Part shown: one piece after another, positions 17,967 through 25,981 of the stretch | How positions within the stretch are numbered: position 1 is the first letter of the stretch | How the letters are laid out: each line of letters opens with the position of its first letter | Origin: Geobacter sp. UBA5730 | GTDB lineage: Bacteria; Desulfobacterota; Desulfuromonadia; Geobacterales; Pseudopelobacteraceae | Assembly: GCA_002419465.1 (NCBI GenBank) | Contig: DIGE01000008.1 | Location: forward strand, 44,351 to 108,350 | Direction: 5' to 3' | DNA: 64,000 nt | Made by a program: the position numbers and the translations under genes | Notes under the pieces: generated by a model | Told to the model about the DNA's origin: nothing | What the model saw: the letters and a program-made list of their open reading frames with translations, nothing else | Databases searched by the model: none

Positions 17967-18638
17967 ATGCGGGTCCTGGTTGTGGAGGATGAAAAAAAGG
18001 TTGCTGCCTTCATCAAGCGGGGCCTTGAGGAAGAAGGATATGTCGTGGACACTGCCCATGACGGTGCCGAAGGGGTGCAGATGGGCAGTGAGACCCCCTA
18101 TGACCTGCTGATCATGGACGTTATGCTGCCCAAGAAGGACGGTTTGACCGTGGTCAGGGAGCTGCGCCAATCCGGGAATGTCACGCCAGTACTGATGTTG
18201 ACGGCCCGTGACACCACCGACGATATTGTGGCCGGCCTTGACGCCGGTTCCGACGACTATCTGACCAAACCGTTCGCTTTTGCCGAACTGTCGGCCCGGG
18301 TCAGGGCGCTGGTCCGTCGCAGTGTGATGGAGCGCGGGGCTGAACTGCATTTTGCCGACCTGCGGATGGACCCGGTCAGTCATCAGGTCTGGCGCGGCGA
18401 ATGCGAAATCGACCTGACTACCAAGGAGTACGACCTGCTGGAACTGCTGATGCGCAATCCCAATACGGTGCTTTCCCGCAACATGATTGCCGAGCAGGTC
18501 TGGGAACACACCTTCGATTCCTTTACCAATATCATCGACGTCTATGTCAATTACCTGCGCAAGAAAATTGACAAGGGACATGACCGCAAGTTGATCCAGA
18601 CCGTACGTGGTCAGGGGTATGTCCTGCGCGAAGGCTAA
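17967..18638 (+). CDS. OmpR-family response regulator
   Basis: 223 residues: receiver domain with acidic pocket VEDE (6-9), phospho-acceptor D51 in LLIMDVMLP, and the lysine in DDYLTKPF; then an OmpR-type winged-helix DNA-binding domain ending TVRGQGYVLRE. AAAGGAGG precedes the ATG. No sensor kinase gene is beside it; the hybrid kinase 8 kb away has its own receiver. It lies 21 bases before the DegP/HtrA gene, so it may be co-transcribed with, and possibly control, an envelope-stress protease; this is inference from position only. Confidence 0.92.
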   Translation: MRVLVVEDEKKVAAFIKRGLEEEGYVVDTAHDGAEGVQMGSETPYDLLIMDVMLPKKDGLTVVRELRQSGNVTPVLMLTARDTTDDIVAGLDAGSDDYLTKPFAFAELSARVRALVRRSVMERGAELHFADLRMDPVSHQVWRGECEIDLTTKEYDLLELLMRNPNTVLSRNMIAEQVWEHTFDSFTNIIDVYVNYLRKKIDKGHDRKLIQTVRGQGYVLREG

Positions 18639-18659
18639 CAACAAAGGAGGTTACACACG

Positions 18660-20069
18660 ATGCGATTGTTCAGATTCTTTTGCCTCAGCATGGTGGTGGG
18701 TGCCGGTTTGCTGCTTGCAGCGCCGTCCATGGCGCCGGCCAAGACCGTCAGCCCCGATTTTGTCGAACTTTCCAAACGGCTCAGACCCACCGTGGTCAAC
18801 ATCCGGACCGTCAAGAACATCAAACCAAGGCCCGGCGGGCGTGCGGTCAACCCCTTCCTGGGGAACGACCTGTTTAATGAATTTTTCGGGCCGTTCTTCG
18901 GGCAGCAGGCCCCGCAGCAGCAGCCTCGCAAACAACAGGGTATGGGCACCGGCTTCATCATCAGCGCCGATGGCTACATCCTGACCAACAACCATGTGGC
19001 AGGTGGCGCTGACGAGATCATGGTCAAGCTCTCCGATGGCCGTGAGATCAAGGCCGAGTTGAAGGGGCAGGATGACAAGCTGGATATCGCCCTGCTGAAA
19101 ATCAGCGACCCGAAGCCGCTGCCGGCGGTTGAGCTGGGCGACAGCGATGCTCTGGAGGTAGGTGAATGGGTCATGGCCATCGGCAACCCGTTTGGCCTGG
19201 CCCATACGGTCACCGCCGGAATTGTCAGCGCCAAGGGACGGGTAATCGGCAGCGGTCCGTATGATGATTACATTCAGACCGATGCCTCCATCAACCCGGG
19301 CAATTCCGGCGGCCCGCTGTTCAATAGCAATGGCAAGGTGATCGGCATCAACACCGCCATCATTGCAGGCGGCCAAGGGATCGGTTTTGCCATTCCCAGC
19401 ACCATGGTCAAGGCAGTGGTGGAGCAGCTCAAGACCACTGGCCGGGTGATCCGGGGTTATCTGGGGGTCAACTTCGACATCTTAAATCCCAAGCTGGCAA
19501 AATCCCTGGGGTTGGCATCGGACAAGGGAGCCATCGTCACCCATATTGAGAAGGGTTCACCGGCTGAAAAGGCCGGGTTCAAGGTGGAGGACGTCATTGT
19601 CGAGTTTGACGGCCGGCCGGTGAATGGCGACACCGACCTGCCCAAGGTGGTGGCTGCCACCCCGGTCGGCAAGGCGGTCAAGGTGGTGGTTTATCGCAAG
19701 GGCAAACGCCAGACCTTGACTGTTGTGGTGGGGCAGAGCCAACAGGCGATTGCCGATGCAAAGTCTGGTGCCACGCCTGAGAGCGCCGGCATTGGCGTCA
19801 GTGTGCGGGAACTGACCCCCGAGCTGGCCCGCCAGTTGGGGCTTAAGGATGAGAAGGGGGTGGTGGTCTCCGAGATCAGACCCGGTTCTCCGGCGGAAGA
19901 GGCAGGCCTGGTGCGGGGCGACCTGGTGCTGGAGTTCAATGGTCAACCGGTCGAGAATCTTGAGGCTTTTTCCGCCCTGGCCGTCAAGGTTAAAAAAGGC
20001 GAGGTGGTGCGGCTGTTGTTGCGCCGTCCTGACGGGTCATTCGGCTATGCAGCCGTGGCAGCGGATTGA
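18660..20069 (+). CDS. Periplasmic serine protease DegP/HtrA
   Basis: 469 residues. An N-terminal signal peptide (to about residue 27, SMAPA-K) sends it to the periplasm. The trypsin-like domain has the complete triad H112 (TNNHV), D142 (LDIALL) and S216 (GNSGGP). Two PDZ domains follow, at about 265-350 and 375-465 (GSPAEKAGF, GSPAEEAGL). A Gln/Pro-rich LA-loop-like stretch lies at 80-95. It degrades or refolds damaged envelope proteins. AAGGAGG precedes the start. It is preceded by an OmpR-type regulator and followed by a hairpin and a NapH-like gene. Confidence 0.95.
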   Translation: MRLFRFFCLSMVVGAGLLLAAPSMAPAKTVSPDFVELSKRLRPTVVNIRTVKNIKPRPGGRAVNPFLGNDLFNEFFGPFFGQQAPQQQPRKQQGMGTGFIISADGYILTNNHVAGGADEIMVKLSDGREIKAELKGQDDKLDIALLKISDPKPLPAVELGDSDALEVGEWVMAIGNPFGLAHTVTAGIVSAKGRVIGSGPYDDYIQTDASINPGNSGGPLFNSNGKVIGINTAIIAGGQGIGFAIPSTMVKAVVEQLKTTGRVIRGYLGVNFDILNPKLAKSLGLASDKGAIVTHIEKGSPAEKAGFKVEDVIVEFDGRPVNGDTDLPKVVAATPVGKAVKVVVYRKGKRQTLTVVVGQSQQAIADAKSGATPESAGIGVSVRELTPELARQLGLKDEKGVVVSEIRPGSPAEEAGLVRGDLVLEFNGQPVENLEAFSALAVKVKKGEVVRLLLRRPDGSFGYAAVAAD

Positions 20070-20093
20070 TGATCTGCCAGATAGCATGAACCG

Positions 20094-20121
20094 ACAGGGG
20101 CGGCCGAACGGTCGCCCCTGT
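20094..20121 (+). other. GC-rich hairpin between degP and the ferredoxin gene
   Basis: Twelve paired bases (ACAGGGGCGGCC with GGTCGCCCCTGT, one wobble) around a GAAC loop. No U-run follows. It lies 9 bases before the ribosome binding site of the next gene and could protect the degP mRNA end or damp downstream translation. Confidence 0.5.
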
Positions 20122-20136
20122 GTCGTTGGAGGCCCC

Positions 20137-21102
20137 ATGTCCGCCCGTTATATCCAACCGCTGCGCAGCATCATTCAGATTGCTTTTCTGCTGCTCTGTC
20201 TGCTGATCGGCATCCGTTTCGCCGGTTTTGTGTCTGCCGTGCTGGCTGGCGGTGTTGTCCCCCCAAGGCCGGGCGGTATTGAGGCCTTTCTGCCGATCTC
20301 GGGACTGTTCGGCACGGCTGCCTGGTTAAAGGGCGGTGGCATTAATCCGCTGCATCCGGCTGCGGTGGTGATCTTTGTGGCGGTTGTGGCAGGCGCCTGG
20401 TTGCTGCGACGGTCGTTCTGCTCCTGGATCTGCCCGGTGGGTACGCTCTCAGAATGGCTCTGGAAGGCGGGGTTTCACAAGTTCAACCGTAACCTGTTGC
20501 CACCCCGCTGGCTGGATATCGGGCTGCGGGGGATTAAATACCTGCTGCTGGTCTTTTTTCTGTTCACGGCGCTTTCATGGTCTCTCGAGGCGTTGCATGG
20601 CTTTCTCTACAGCGGTTATCACGCCATCTCCGACGTTCAGCTGCTGCAGTTCTTCCGTGCTCCCTCCGTTACCACCCTGGCGGTGTTGGGGCTGTTGCTG
20701 GCGCTCTCCCTGCCGTTGCGCAATCCCTTCTGCCGCTATCTCTGTCCCTACGGCGCCCTGCTGGGGGTGGTGGCATTATTGTCACCGCTGGCGGTGCAGC
20801 GTGACCTCAAGCGCTGTGTCTCCTGCGGGGTGTGCAACCAGGTCTGTCCTTCACGGATCGACGTGATGCATGCCAAACGGGTCAATGACCCGGAATGCCT
20901 GGGCTGCTGGCGTTGCATCAGTCATTGCCGGGTGCATACGGCCTTAAGCATGCGGGCTTTGGGCCGCTATGCCGTGCCGGGGATACTGTTTGCCCTGCTG
21001 GTGGTTGGGTTGTTCTGGGGGGCCACCCGGCTCGGCAAGGCCACCGGCCACTGGGATAGCGTGGTGAGCCCTGCCGAGTATCGGGAACTGATGGGACGTT
21101 AG
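20137..21102 (+). CDS. NapH-like membrane ferredoxin protein
   Basis: 321 residues with about five membrane helices. Two CxxxCP-type motifs sit beside helices (FCSWICPVGTL and FCRYLCPYGAL), as in the NapH/MauN/CcoG group. Two ferredoxin-type cysteine sets follow: CVSCGVCNQVCPS and CLGCWRCISHCRV; the second ends without the usual proline. It should carry two 4Fe-4S clusters on the cytoplasmic side and pass electrons to or from the quinone pool. TTGGAGG precedes the ATG. No partner reductase is adjacent, so its substrate system is unknown. Confidence 0.85.
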   Translation: MSARYIQPLRSIIQIAFLLLCLLIGIRFAGFVSAVLAGGVVPPRPGGIEAFLPISGLFGTAAWLKGGGINPLHPAAVVIFVAVVAGAWLLRRSFCSWICPVGTLSEWLWKAGFHKFNRNLLPPRWLDIGLRGIKYLLLVFFLFTALSWSLEALHGFLYSGYHAISDVQLLQFFRAPSVTTLAVLGLLLALSLPLRNPFCRYLCPYGALLGVVALLSPLAVQRDLKRCVSCGVCNQVCPSRIDVMHAKRVNDPECLGCWRCISHCRVHTALSMRALGRYAVPGILFALLVVGLFWGATRLGKATGHWDSVVSPAEYRELMGR

Positions 21103-21606
21103 CTGCGCTTAGCGGACCGGTGCTTTGATCTGCGCAGTGTGCTCAAGTCCTTTCCGGTTGAGCGGTCTGGTCTCTGGACGTTGCGAACAACGGCTCTCGG
21201 CGTGACCTGCGCGGCGTTGTTTGCCGCGTCAGTGTCTACGCCGATGTTAGAGCTATCATCGTTTAGGTTTTGGGGTTTTGGGGACATGATACTTAATTCG
21301 TCTGTATCCATCCCTTAATTAAAGTCTGCAAAATCAGCACAATACAAAACGTGTAACGTTCCTTTACATCTTGGAAAACAGATAAAACCCGCCTTCGGGG
21401 GCTGGTTCAGGTTTGTGTTGTTGCTGTTGGCTGGTATGACCGGTTGCGTATGATCGTTCCTTGAACGTGATGTAAACACGATGCTGTATAGCCCAGCCGG
21501 CCAGCTATGTCCAGAGGGAATCAACACTGCTGTAAGCGCTTGCCACACTGGTTTTCAGATGGTATCTGTGCGGTGTGAAAAACAAAGCGGATCAAGGGAG
21601 ACCAGC
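21103..21606. other. Long intergenic region before the purine permease
   Basis: 504 bases without a secure gene. A 70-codon minus-strand frame (21099-21311, MDTDELSIMS...) has AAGGG before its ATG but no recognisable domain and a composition unlike its neighbours; I do not call it. I looked for a purine-riboswitch fold before the permease gene and saw none. CGTTC-CTT-GAACG (21453-21465) is a small inverted repeat. The region may hold decayed sequence. Confidence 0.4.
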
Positions 21607-22908
21607 GTGAAAGCATTCTTTGAATTCGAGCGCTACAGCACTTCCTACCGTCAGGAGAGCCTGGCCGGTCTGACCACCTTTCTGACCATGGCCTACATCA
21701 TCATTGTCAATCCGGCCATTCTGGCGGTGGCCGGCATCCCCAAGGATGCTCAGGTGACCGCTACGATCCTGGCCGCGGTCATCGGTTGTCTGACCATGGC
21801 CTTCTGGGCCAAGCGACCCTTTGCTATTGCCCCCTACATGAGCGAGAACGCCTTTGTGGCCTTTGTGGTGGTCAAGGGGATGGGCTATTCGTGGCAGATC
21901 GCTCTGGGCGCGGTCTTTTGGGCGGGCTTGGCCTTTCTGTTGCTGACCCTGTTCAGGATACGATCCTGGCTGGCCGAGTCGATTCCGTTATCGCTCAAGG
22001 CCAGCTTTGCGGTGGGGATCGGACTGTTCTTAACCTTCATCGGCTTGAACGAGGTCGGCCTGGTGGTGCCGGGGGTGCCCGGTGCGCCGGTCAAGCTGGG
22101 TAATATCACCCAGCCCACCGTGCAGCTGGCCGTGGCCGGCTTTTTGCTGACCGCGGTGCTGTTGGCCCGCCGGGTGAACGGGGCGCTTTTGTTCGGGATT
22201 GGCGTCACCACCCTGGGGTCGGTGCTGTTGGGGATCACCGCGTTGCCCAGCTCATTGGTCAGCCTGCCGCCGTCACTGACGCCCATCCTGTTTCAATTGG
22301 ATCTCGCCGGCACCCTGCAGCCCGGCATCTTCCCGGTGGTGCTGGTGATCTTTATGATGGCCTTTCTGGACACCATCGGCACCCTGCTGGGGCTTTCGAT
22401 GCGGGCCGACCTGCTGGACGAGCATGGCAACCTGCCGGAGATAGAGCGTCCGATGCTGGCCGATGCCGTGGCCACCACCCTGGCACCGCTCTTGGGTACC
22501 ACTACCACCGGTGCCTATATCGAATCTGCCACCGGCATCGCAGCCGGCGGTCGCACCGGCTTTACCGCGCTGGTGGTGGGCGGACTGTTTGCCCTGTCGC
22601 TGTTTTTTGCCCCGCTGTTTACCATGGTGCCGCCCCACGCCTACGGCATCGCCCTGATTGTGATCGGCGCCCTGATGCTTCAGCCGATCACCCGCCTTGA
22701 TTTTGATGATTTTACTGAGCTGATTCCCGCCTTCCTGACGGTGGTGCTGATGATCTTCACCTATAACATTGGGGTGGGGATGACCACCGGCCTGCTTTCC
22801 TATCCGCTGATCAAGCTCTGCACCGGCCGGGTGCGCGAGGTTTCCGGCGGGATGTGGGTGCTGGCTGCGCTGTCCCTGTCATTTTTTGTATTCATGCCCA
22901 AGGGCTGA
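21607..22908 (+). CDS. NCS2-type guanine/hypoxanthine permease (AzgA-like)
   Basis: 433 residues with 12 or more membrane helices. The AzgA/GhxP branch signatures are present: QESLAGLTTFLTMAYII near the N-terminus and VNPAIL, then DTIGTLLGLS, and GTTTTGAYIESATGIAAGG. It should import purine bases by proton symport. The start is GTG with GGGAG 8 bases before it; upstream in-frame ATGs lack a site and would add 42 polar residues. It could feed the phosphoribosyltransferase encoded at 62158, though they are far apart. Confidence 0.9.
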   Translation: MKAFFEFERYSTSYRQESLAGLTTFLTMAYIIIVNPAILAVAGIPKDAQVTATILAAVIGCLTMAFWAKRPFAIAPYMSENAFVAFVVVKGMGYSWQIALGAVFWAGLAFLLLTLFRIRSWLAESIPLSLKASFAVGIGLFLTFIGLNEVGLVVPGVPGAPVKLGNITQPTVQLAVAGFLLTAVLLARRVNGALLFGIGVTTLGSVLLGITALPSSLVSLPPSLTPILFQLDLAGTLQPGIFPVVLVIFMMAFLDTIGTLLGLSMRADLLDEHGNLPEIERPMLADAVATTLAPLLGTTTTGAYIESATGIAAGGRTGFTALVVGGLFALSLFFAPLFTMVPPHAYGIALIVIGALMLQPITRLDFDDFTELIPAFLTVVLMIFTYNIGVGMTTGLLSYPLIKLCTGRVREVSGGMWVLAALSLSFFVFMPKG

Positions 22909-22934
22909 TCGGCACCATATATCTCCAGCCCACT

Positions 22935-22974
22935 AAAACGGGGTGATGGCTCCATGGCCACCACCCCGTTTTCT
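22935..22974. terminator. Bidirectional terminator
   Basis: Long stem AAAACGGGGTGATGGC / GGCCACCACCCCGTTTT with one mismatch and a short loop. A-run on one side and T-run on the other suit both convergent transcripts. Confidence 0.88.
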
Positions 22975-22997
22975 CTGAACGGTTATGATTGGTTGGG

Positions 22998-23450
22998 CTA
23001 GCCTTCGCTCAGCACCTTCTCATCGTACAACGCCTCAATCTTGCGGCGGTGCCCCAGTTCAACCTCGGCAAAGGCCAACAGCGTTTTTTGCAGCTTGGGG
23101 TCTTCGGTCATGCCGGCAGCGGCCTTGTAGAGCTGATAGGCGCTCTCTTCGGTCTTGAGGGCATAGGCCAGAATGTCCTGATAGGTCATCTGGGGGTGGA
23201 ACGGCACATCCTTCAGATACTGCCCGATGGTGGCCTCCGGCAGCTTGCAGACCTTCAGCTCGTCGATTCTGTCAGGGTCCACCCGGGCGAAGACATCGCG
23301 ATGAGCCGCTTCTTCCTCTGCCAGTTCCTCGAACATCTTGCGGGCGGCTGGACTGACCGTCAGCTCGGCAGCCCGTTTGTAAAGCTGGTAGGCGGTTTCT
23401 TCCCGCTCGATAGCAAAATCAATAACTTCCTGCAGTGATATGAAGCTCAC
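22998..23450 (-). CDS. Ferritin-like diiron protein (rubrerythrin family)
   Basis: 150 residues, all helical, with two matching halves: EREETAYQLYKRAAE (about 14-28) and KTEESAYQLYKAAAG (about 98-112). Iron ligands of the rubrerythrin-type site are seen as the Glu residues of these helices plus EEEAAHRDVF and EVELGHRRKIE. The C-terminal rubredoxin domain of true rubrerythrin is missing. It probably reduces peroxide or handles iron. It lies 15 bases after the Bcp peroxiredoxin gene and shares its transcript, making a small oxidative-stress operon. Confidence 0.88.
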   Translation of the reverse strand: MSFISLQEVIDFAIEREETAYQLYKRAAELTVSPAARKMFEELAEEEAAHRDVFARVDPDRIDELKVCKLPEATIGQYLKDVPFHPQMTYQDILAYALKTEESAYQLYKAAAGMTEDPKLQKTLLAFAEVELGHRRKIEALYDEKVLSEG

Positions 23451-23465
23451 GTAATTTCCTCCTGT

Positions 23466-23936
23466 TTAGATGCAATATTCTTCTATGTATGCCAGCACTT
23501 CGGCCGGGTGGTGCTCAGCCCTGGCAACCTTGGTCCAATGTTTTTTTAGGGTACCGTCCGGTCCAATCAGGACTGTCGAGCGGATCACCCCGGAAACCTT
23601 CTTGCCGTACAGCGTCTTCTCGCCATAGGCCTTGTAGGCCTTCATGACGGTTGCATCAGGATCAGACAGCAGCACCATGTTGAGTTCATGGTTGACACTA
23701 AACTTCTGGTGAGAACTGACCGAATCCTTGCTGATTCCCAGGATAATAACGTTATGCTTGTCAAATTCAGGCTTCAGATCACGGAAACTGGTGGCCTCTC
23801 TGGTGCAGCCGGAGGTGTTGTCCTTGGGATAGAAAAACAACAGCAGCCGCTTGCCGGCATAGTCTTCCAGCCGGTGATGTTTGCCATCACTCCCTTCAAG
23901 CTCAAAGCGCGGCGCCTTTCTGTCAACCAGTGGCAT
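23466..23936 (-). CDS. bcp: Thioredoxin-dependent peroxiredoxin, Bcp/PrxQ type
   Basis: 156 residues. The peroxidatic cysteine is C44 in SGCTREATSF. The usual resolving cysteine five residues later is threonine (T49), so it is a 1-Cys type unless the C-terminal C155 serves. AAAGGAG lies before the start MPLVDRK; an upstream in-frame ATG is poorer. It reduces hydrogen peroxide and alkyl peroxides in the cytoplasm. First gene of a two-gene unit with the ferritin-like protein, transcribed away from the nitrite reductase gene. Confidence 0.93.
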   Translation of the reverse strand: MPLVDRKAPRFELEGSDGKHHRLEDYAGKRLLLFFYPKDNTSGCTREATSFRDLKPEFDKHNVIILGISKDSVSSHQKFSVNHELNMVLLSDPDATVMKAYKAYGEKTLYGKKVSGVIRSTVLIGPDGTLKKHWTKVARAEHHPAEVLAYIEEYCI

Positions 23937-23973
23937 GGCTGCTCCTTTGTCCAACCGGATTCATATATATCCG

Positions 23974-24001
23974 TTTATAGCAAGTACAGCGTAAAAGTCA
24001 A
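23974..24001 (-). promoter_or_regulatory. Candidate sigma-70 promoter of bcp
   Basis: On the minus strand: TTGACT (24001-23996), 16-base spacer, TATAAA (23979-23974), about 40 bases before the bcp start codon. Good match at both hexamers. Confidence 0.55.
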
Positions 24002-24043
24002 CATCTCGTAATTTGTATATATAGAAACAGTGGGTTATGTAAA

Positions 24044-24059
24044 TTTGACTTTGGTCAAA
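24044..24059. promoter_or_regulatory. CRP/FNR-family (HcpR/FNR-like) operator
   Basis: Perfect inverted repeat TTTGAC-TTTG-GTCAAA. The half-site spacing equals that of FNR-type boxes (TTGAT-N4-ATCAA); a C in place of the T resembles sites proposed for HcpR, the nitrosative-stress regulator of anaerobes. It lies 144 bases before the nitrite reductase start. TAGGAT at 24082-24087 is placed as expected for a -10 element if the box is centred near -41.5. Confidence 0.55.
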
Positions 24060-24203
24060 CATCGGTTATGAAGATACAAAGTAGGATGCGCCAGCCCAAG
24101 ACTGGGCAGGGTGGCAGACAGGATGAGGCAGGACCGGGCCTGTTGTGATAGGTGCGGGTTAGCTTGCATGAGTACGATATCACTAAATGGAAGGAGAATG
24201 AGC

Positions 24204-25835
24204 ATGCTGAAGCAGAGACTAGCCCTGGCAGCAATCATTATCGGCCTGGGGGCCTTTGTGGCCATCCCGGTACTGGCCGCGCCGAAAACCAAACCGGCGG
24301 CTGCAGTGGCCAAGGATGGCCGTGAGCAGTGTTACATGTGTCACAGTGAGGTAAAGGCGCTCAAGGAAAATTCCAAGCACGCCAAGCTGGCCTGTAGCGT
24401 CTGTCATGACAACACCAAGGAGCATCTGGAGAAGGGGCCTGATGTCAAGCCGATCACCCGGATCGATCAAACGGTTTGCGGCAGGTGTCACAAGGCTCAG
24501 TTTGACAGCTTCTATGCCGTGCATTATCCTGAAGGCGGTTCCCGTAAAGAGAAGGGGACCCCCAACGGCCGTTCGCCGATGCAGGATAAACTGCTGGCTG
24601 GTCACGGTTTTACCTTTGAGCATGCCGAGCCGCGTGGACACGCTTTCATGGTGGTGGATCAGTTCGCGGTGGATCGCTTCCAGGGAGGTCGTTACCAGTT
24701 TAAGGGTGGCTGGAAGAACTACGATAAGGTTGGTAAAACCTGGGATATCCTGGAGGACAAAGGGGCCAGTGGCAAGTTGACCGAAAGCGCCATGGCCGGC
24801 AATCCCACCTGTATCCAGTGTAAGTCCTCGGACCTGATCCTGAAGTGGCGGCATTTGGGTGAAAAAGGTGGCAAGTTCGACCGCAGCTCCAATGTCAACG
24901 ACGTGGTGAAAGATGTGCACAATCCGGTGGGCTGCATTGAGTGTCACGATCCACACGGCACCCAGCCACGCATCATCCGCGATGCTTTGGTGGAAGCCAT
25001 TGAAAAGAACCCCGCGAAAAACATCTTTGCCGAAAACGGCAAGACGGATCTGAAGGTGATCATCTTCCGTGACGGTTTCCGCAAGATTGGCGTGATGGAA
25101 AAGACCGATTCCCGCATGATGTGCGCCCAGTGCCACGTGGAGTACAACTGCAACCCCGGCACCCAGTGGAGCGACGGCAAGCCGGTCAAGTTCGATTCTA
25201 CCCGCACCAACCACTTCCCGCTCAAGAATGCCAAGGAGCTGCTGGCCCATTATAAAGAGCTGGATTTCTTCGACTTCAAGCATGCCATTACCGGTGCCCG
25301 GCTGATCAAGTTCCAGCATCCGGAGACTGAGACCTATGCCGGGTCGGTGCATGACAAGGCTGGTGTACAGTGTCACCAGTGCCACATGCCCAAGCTGAAG
25401 GGCAAGGATGGCAAGCCGTATTCCACCCACGGCGTGGTCAAACCGATCAATATGGTTAAGGAATCCTGCATCACCTGCCACCCTGGCGACAGTGTCGCGA
25501 AAAAAAGGTGGCAGATTGACACCATCCGCAACTATATCAAGGGCAAGATGCGTAAATCAGAGTACTGGCTGGGAGAGTTGATCGACGCTTATCAGGCTGC
25601 CGCCCGTGCCGGCGTGGCTCCCACCATTCTGGATCAGGCCCGCGCCAAGCATGAAGAGGCCCACGTGCTCTGGGAGTACTGGACCGCCGAGAACTCGGAC
25701 GGCTTCCACAATCCCGACCTGGCCCGTGATTCACTGACCGCCTCCATTGCGGCTTCAAAGGCCGGAGTAAAGATACTGAACGATGCAATGCTGGCAGCCA
25801 AGCAGCCGGAAAAGAAGGAAGAACCGAAGAAGTAG
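24204..25835 (+). CDS. Octaheme cytochrome c nitrite reductase (ONR type)
   Basis: 543 residues with a signal peptide (to about residue 26, VLAA), so periplasmic. Eight c-heme motifs: C43-H47, C64-H68, C92-H96, C203-K207, C244-H248, C307-H311, C390-H394, C422-H426. The fourth is CIQCK; lysine as proximal ligand marks the catalytic heme of ammonia-forming nitrite reductases. Active-site matches are R144 (candidate), Y314 in VEYNC and H372 in FQHPETE. Y314-x-C316 matches the Tyr-Cys pair cross-linked in the Thioalkalivibrio octaheme enzyme. So nitrite reduction to ammonium by six electrons is expected. AGGAG lies 7 bases before this ATG; an ATG at 24198 is also possible. No NrfH-type quinol dehydrogenase is adjacent. 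A CRP/FNR-type box lies upstream and a terminator follows. Confidence 0.92.
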   Translation: MLKQRLALAAIIIGLGAFVAIPVLAAPKTKPAAAVAKDGREQCYMCHSEVKALKENSKHAKLACSVCHDNTKEHLEKGPDVKPITRIDQTVCGRCHKAQFDSFYAVHYPEGGSRKEKGTPNGRSPMQDKLLAGHGFTFEHAEPRGHAFMVVDQFAVDRFQGGRYQFKGGWKNYDKVGKTWDILEDKGASGKLTESAMAGNPTCIQCKSSDLILKWRHLGEKGGKFDRSSNVNDVVKDVHNPVGCIECHDPHGTQPRIIRDALVEAIEKNPAKNIFAENGKTDLKVIIFRDGFRKIGVMEKTDSRMMCAQCHVEYNCNPGTQWSDGKPVKFDSTRTNHFPLKNAKELLAHYKELDFFDFKHAITGARLIKFQHPETETYAGSVHDKAGVQCHQCHMPKLKGKDGKPYSTHGVVKPINMVKESCITCHPGDSVAKKRWQIDTIRNYIKGKMRKSEYWLGELIDAYQAAARAGVAPTILDQARAKHEEAHVLWEYWTAENSDGFHNPDLARDSLTASIAASKAGVKILNDAMLAAKQPEKKEEPKK

Positions 25836-25858
25836 TGCAGTAGTGCTGATGTGGCCCC

Positions 25859-25888
25859 AAAAGCCCCGGTCGTTCGGCCGGGGCTTTT
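25859..25888 (+). terminator. Rho-independent terminator of the nitrite reductase gene
   Basis: Stem AAAAGCCCCGG / CCGGGGCTTTT, extended by two more pairs, with a four-base loop. It makes the cytochrome a single-gene transcript. Confidence 0.88.
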
Positions 25889-25981
25889 GTATACAAGTCC
25901 AGGAATGAACGCTGGTGCGGCTTGACAAGCAGGAAAGGTGTGAAACAATACTGGTGCAGGTACTCCATTAGGGGTCATACC

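Noticed and set aside
21099..21311. 70-codon minus-strand frame as a gene
   Set aside because: No domain and unusual composition; it begins in the intergenic region and its end touches the ferredoxin gene stop.
21312..21606. Purine riboswitch upstream of the purine permease
   Set aside because: No three-way junction with the conserved loop and core residues could be drawn.
24111..24203. Earlier start for the nitrite reductase adding 31 residues
   Set aside because: No ribosome binding site, it would hide the signal peptide, and AGGAG stands 7 bases before the ATG at 24204.
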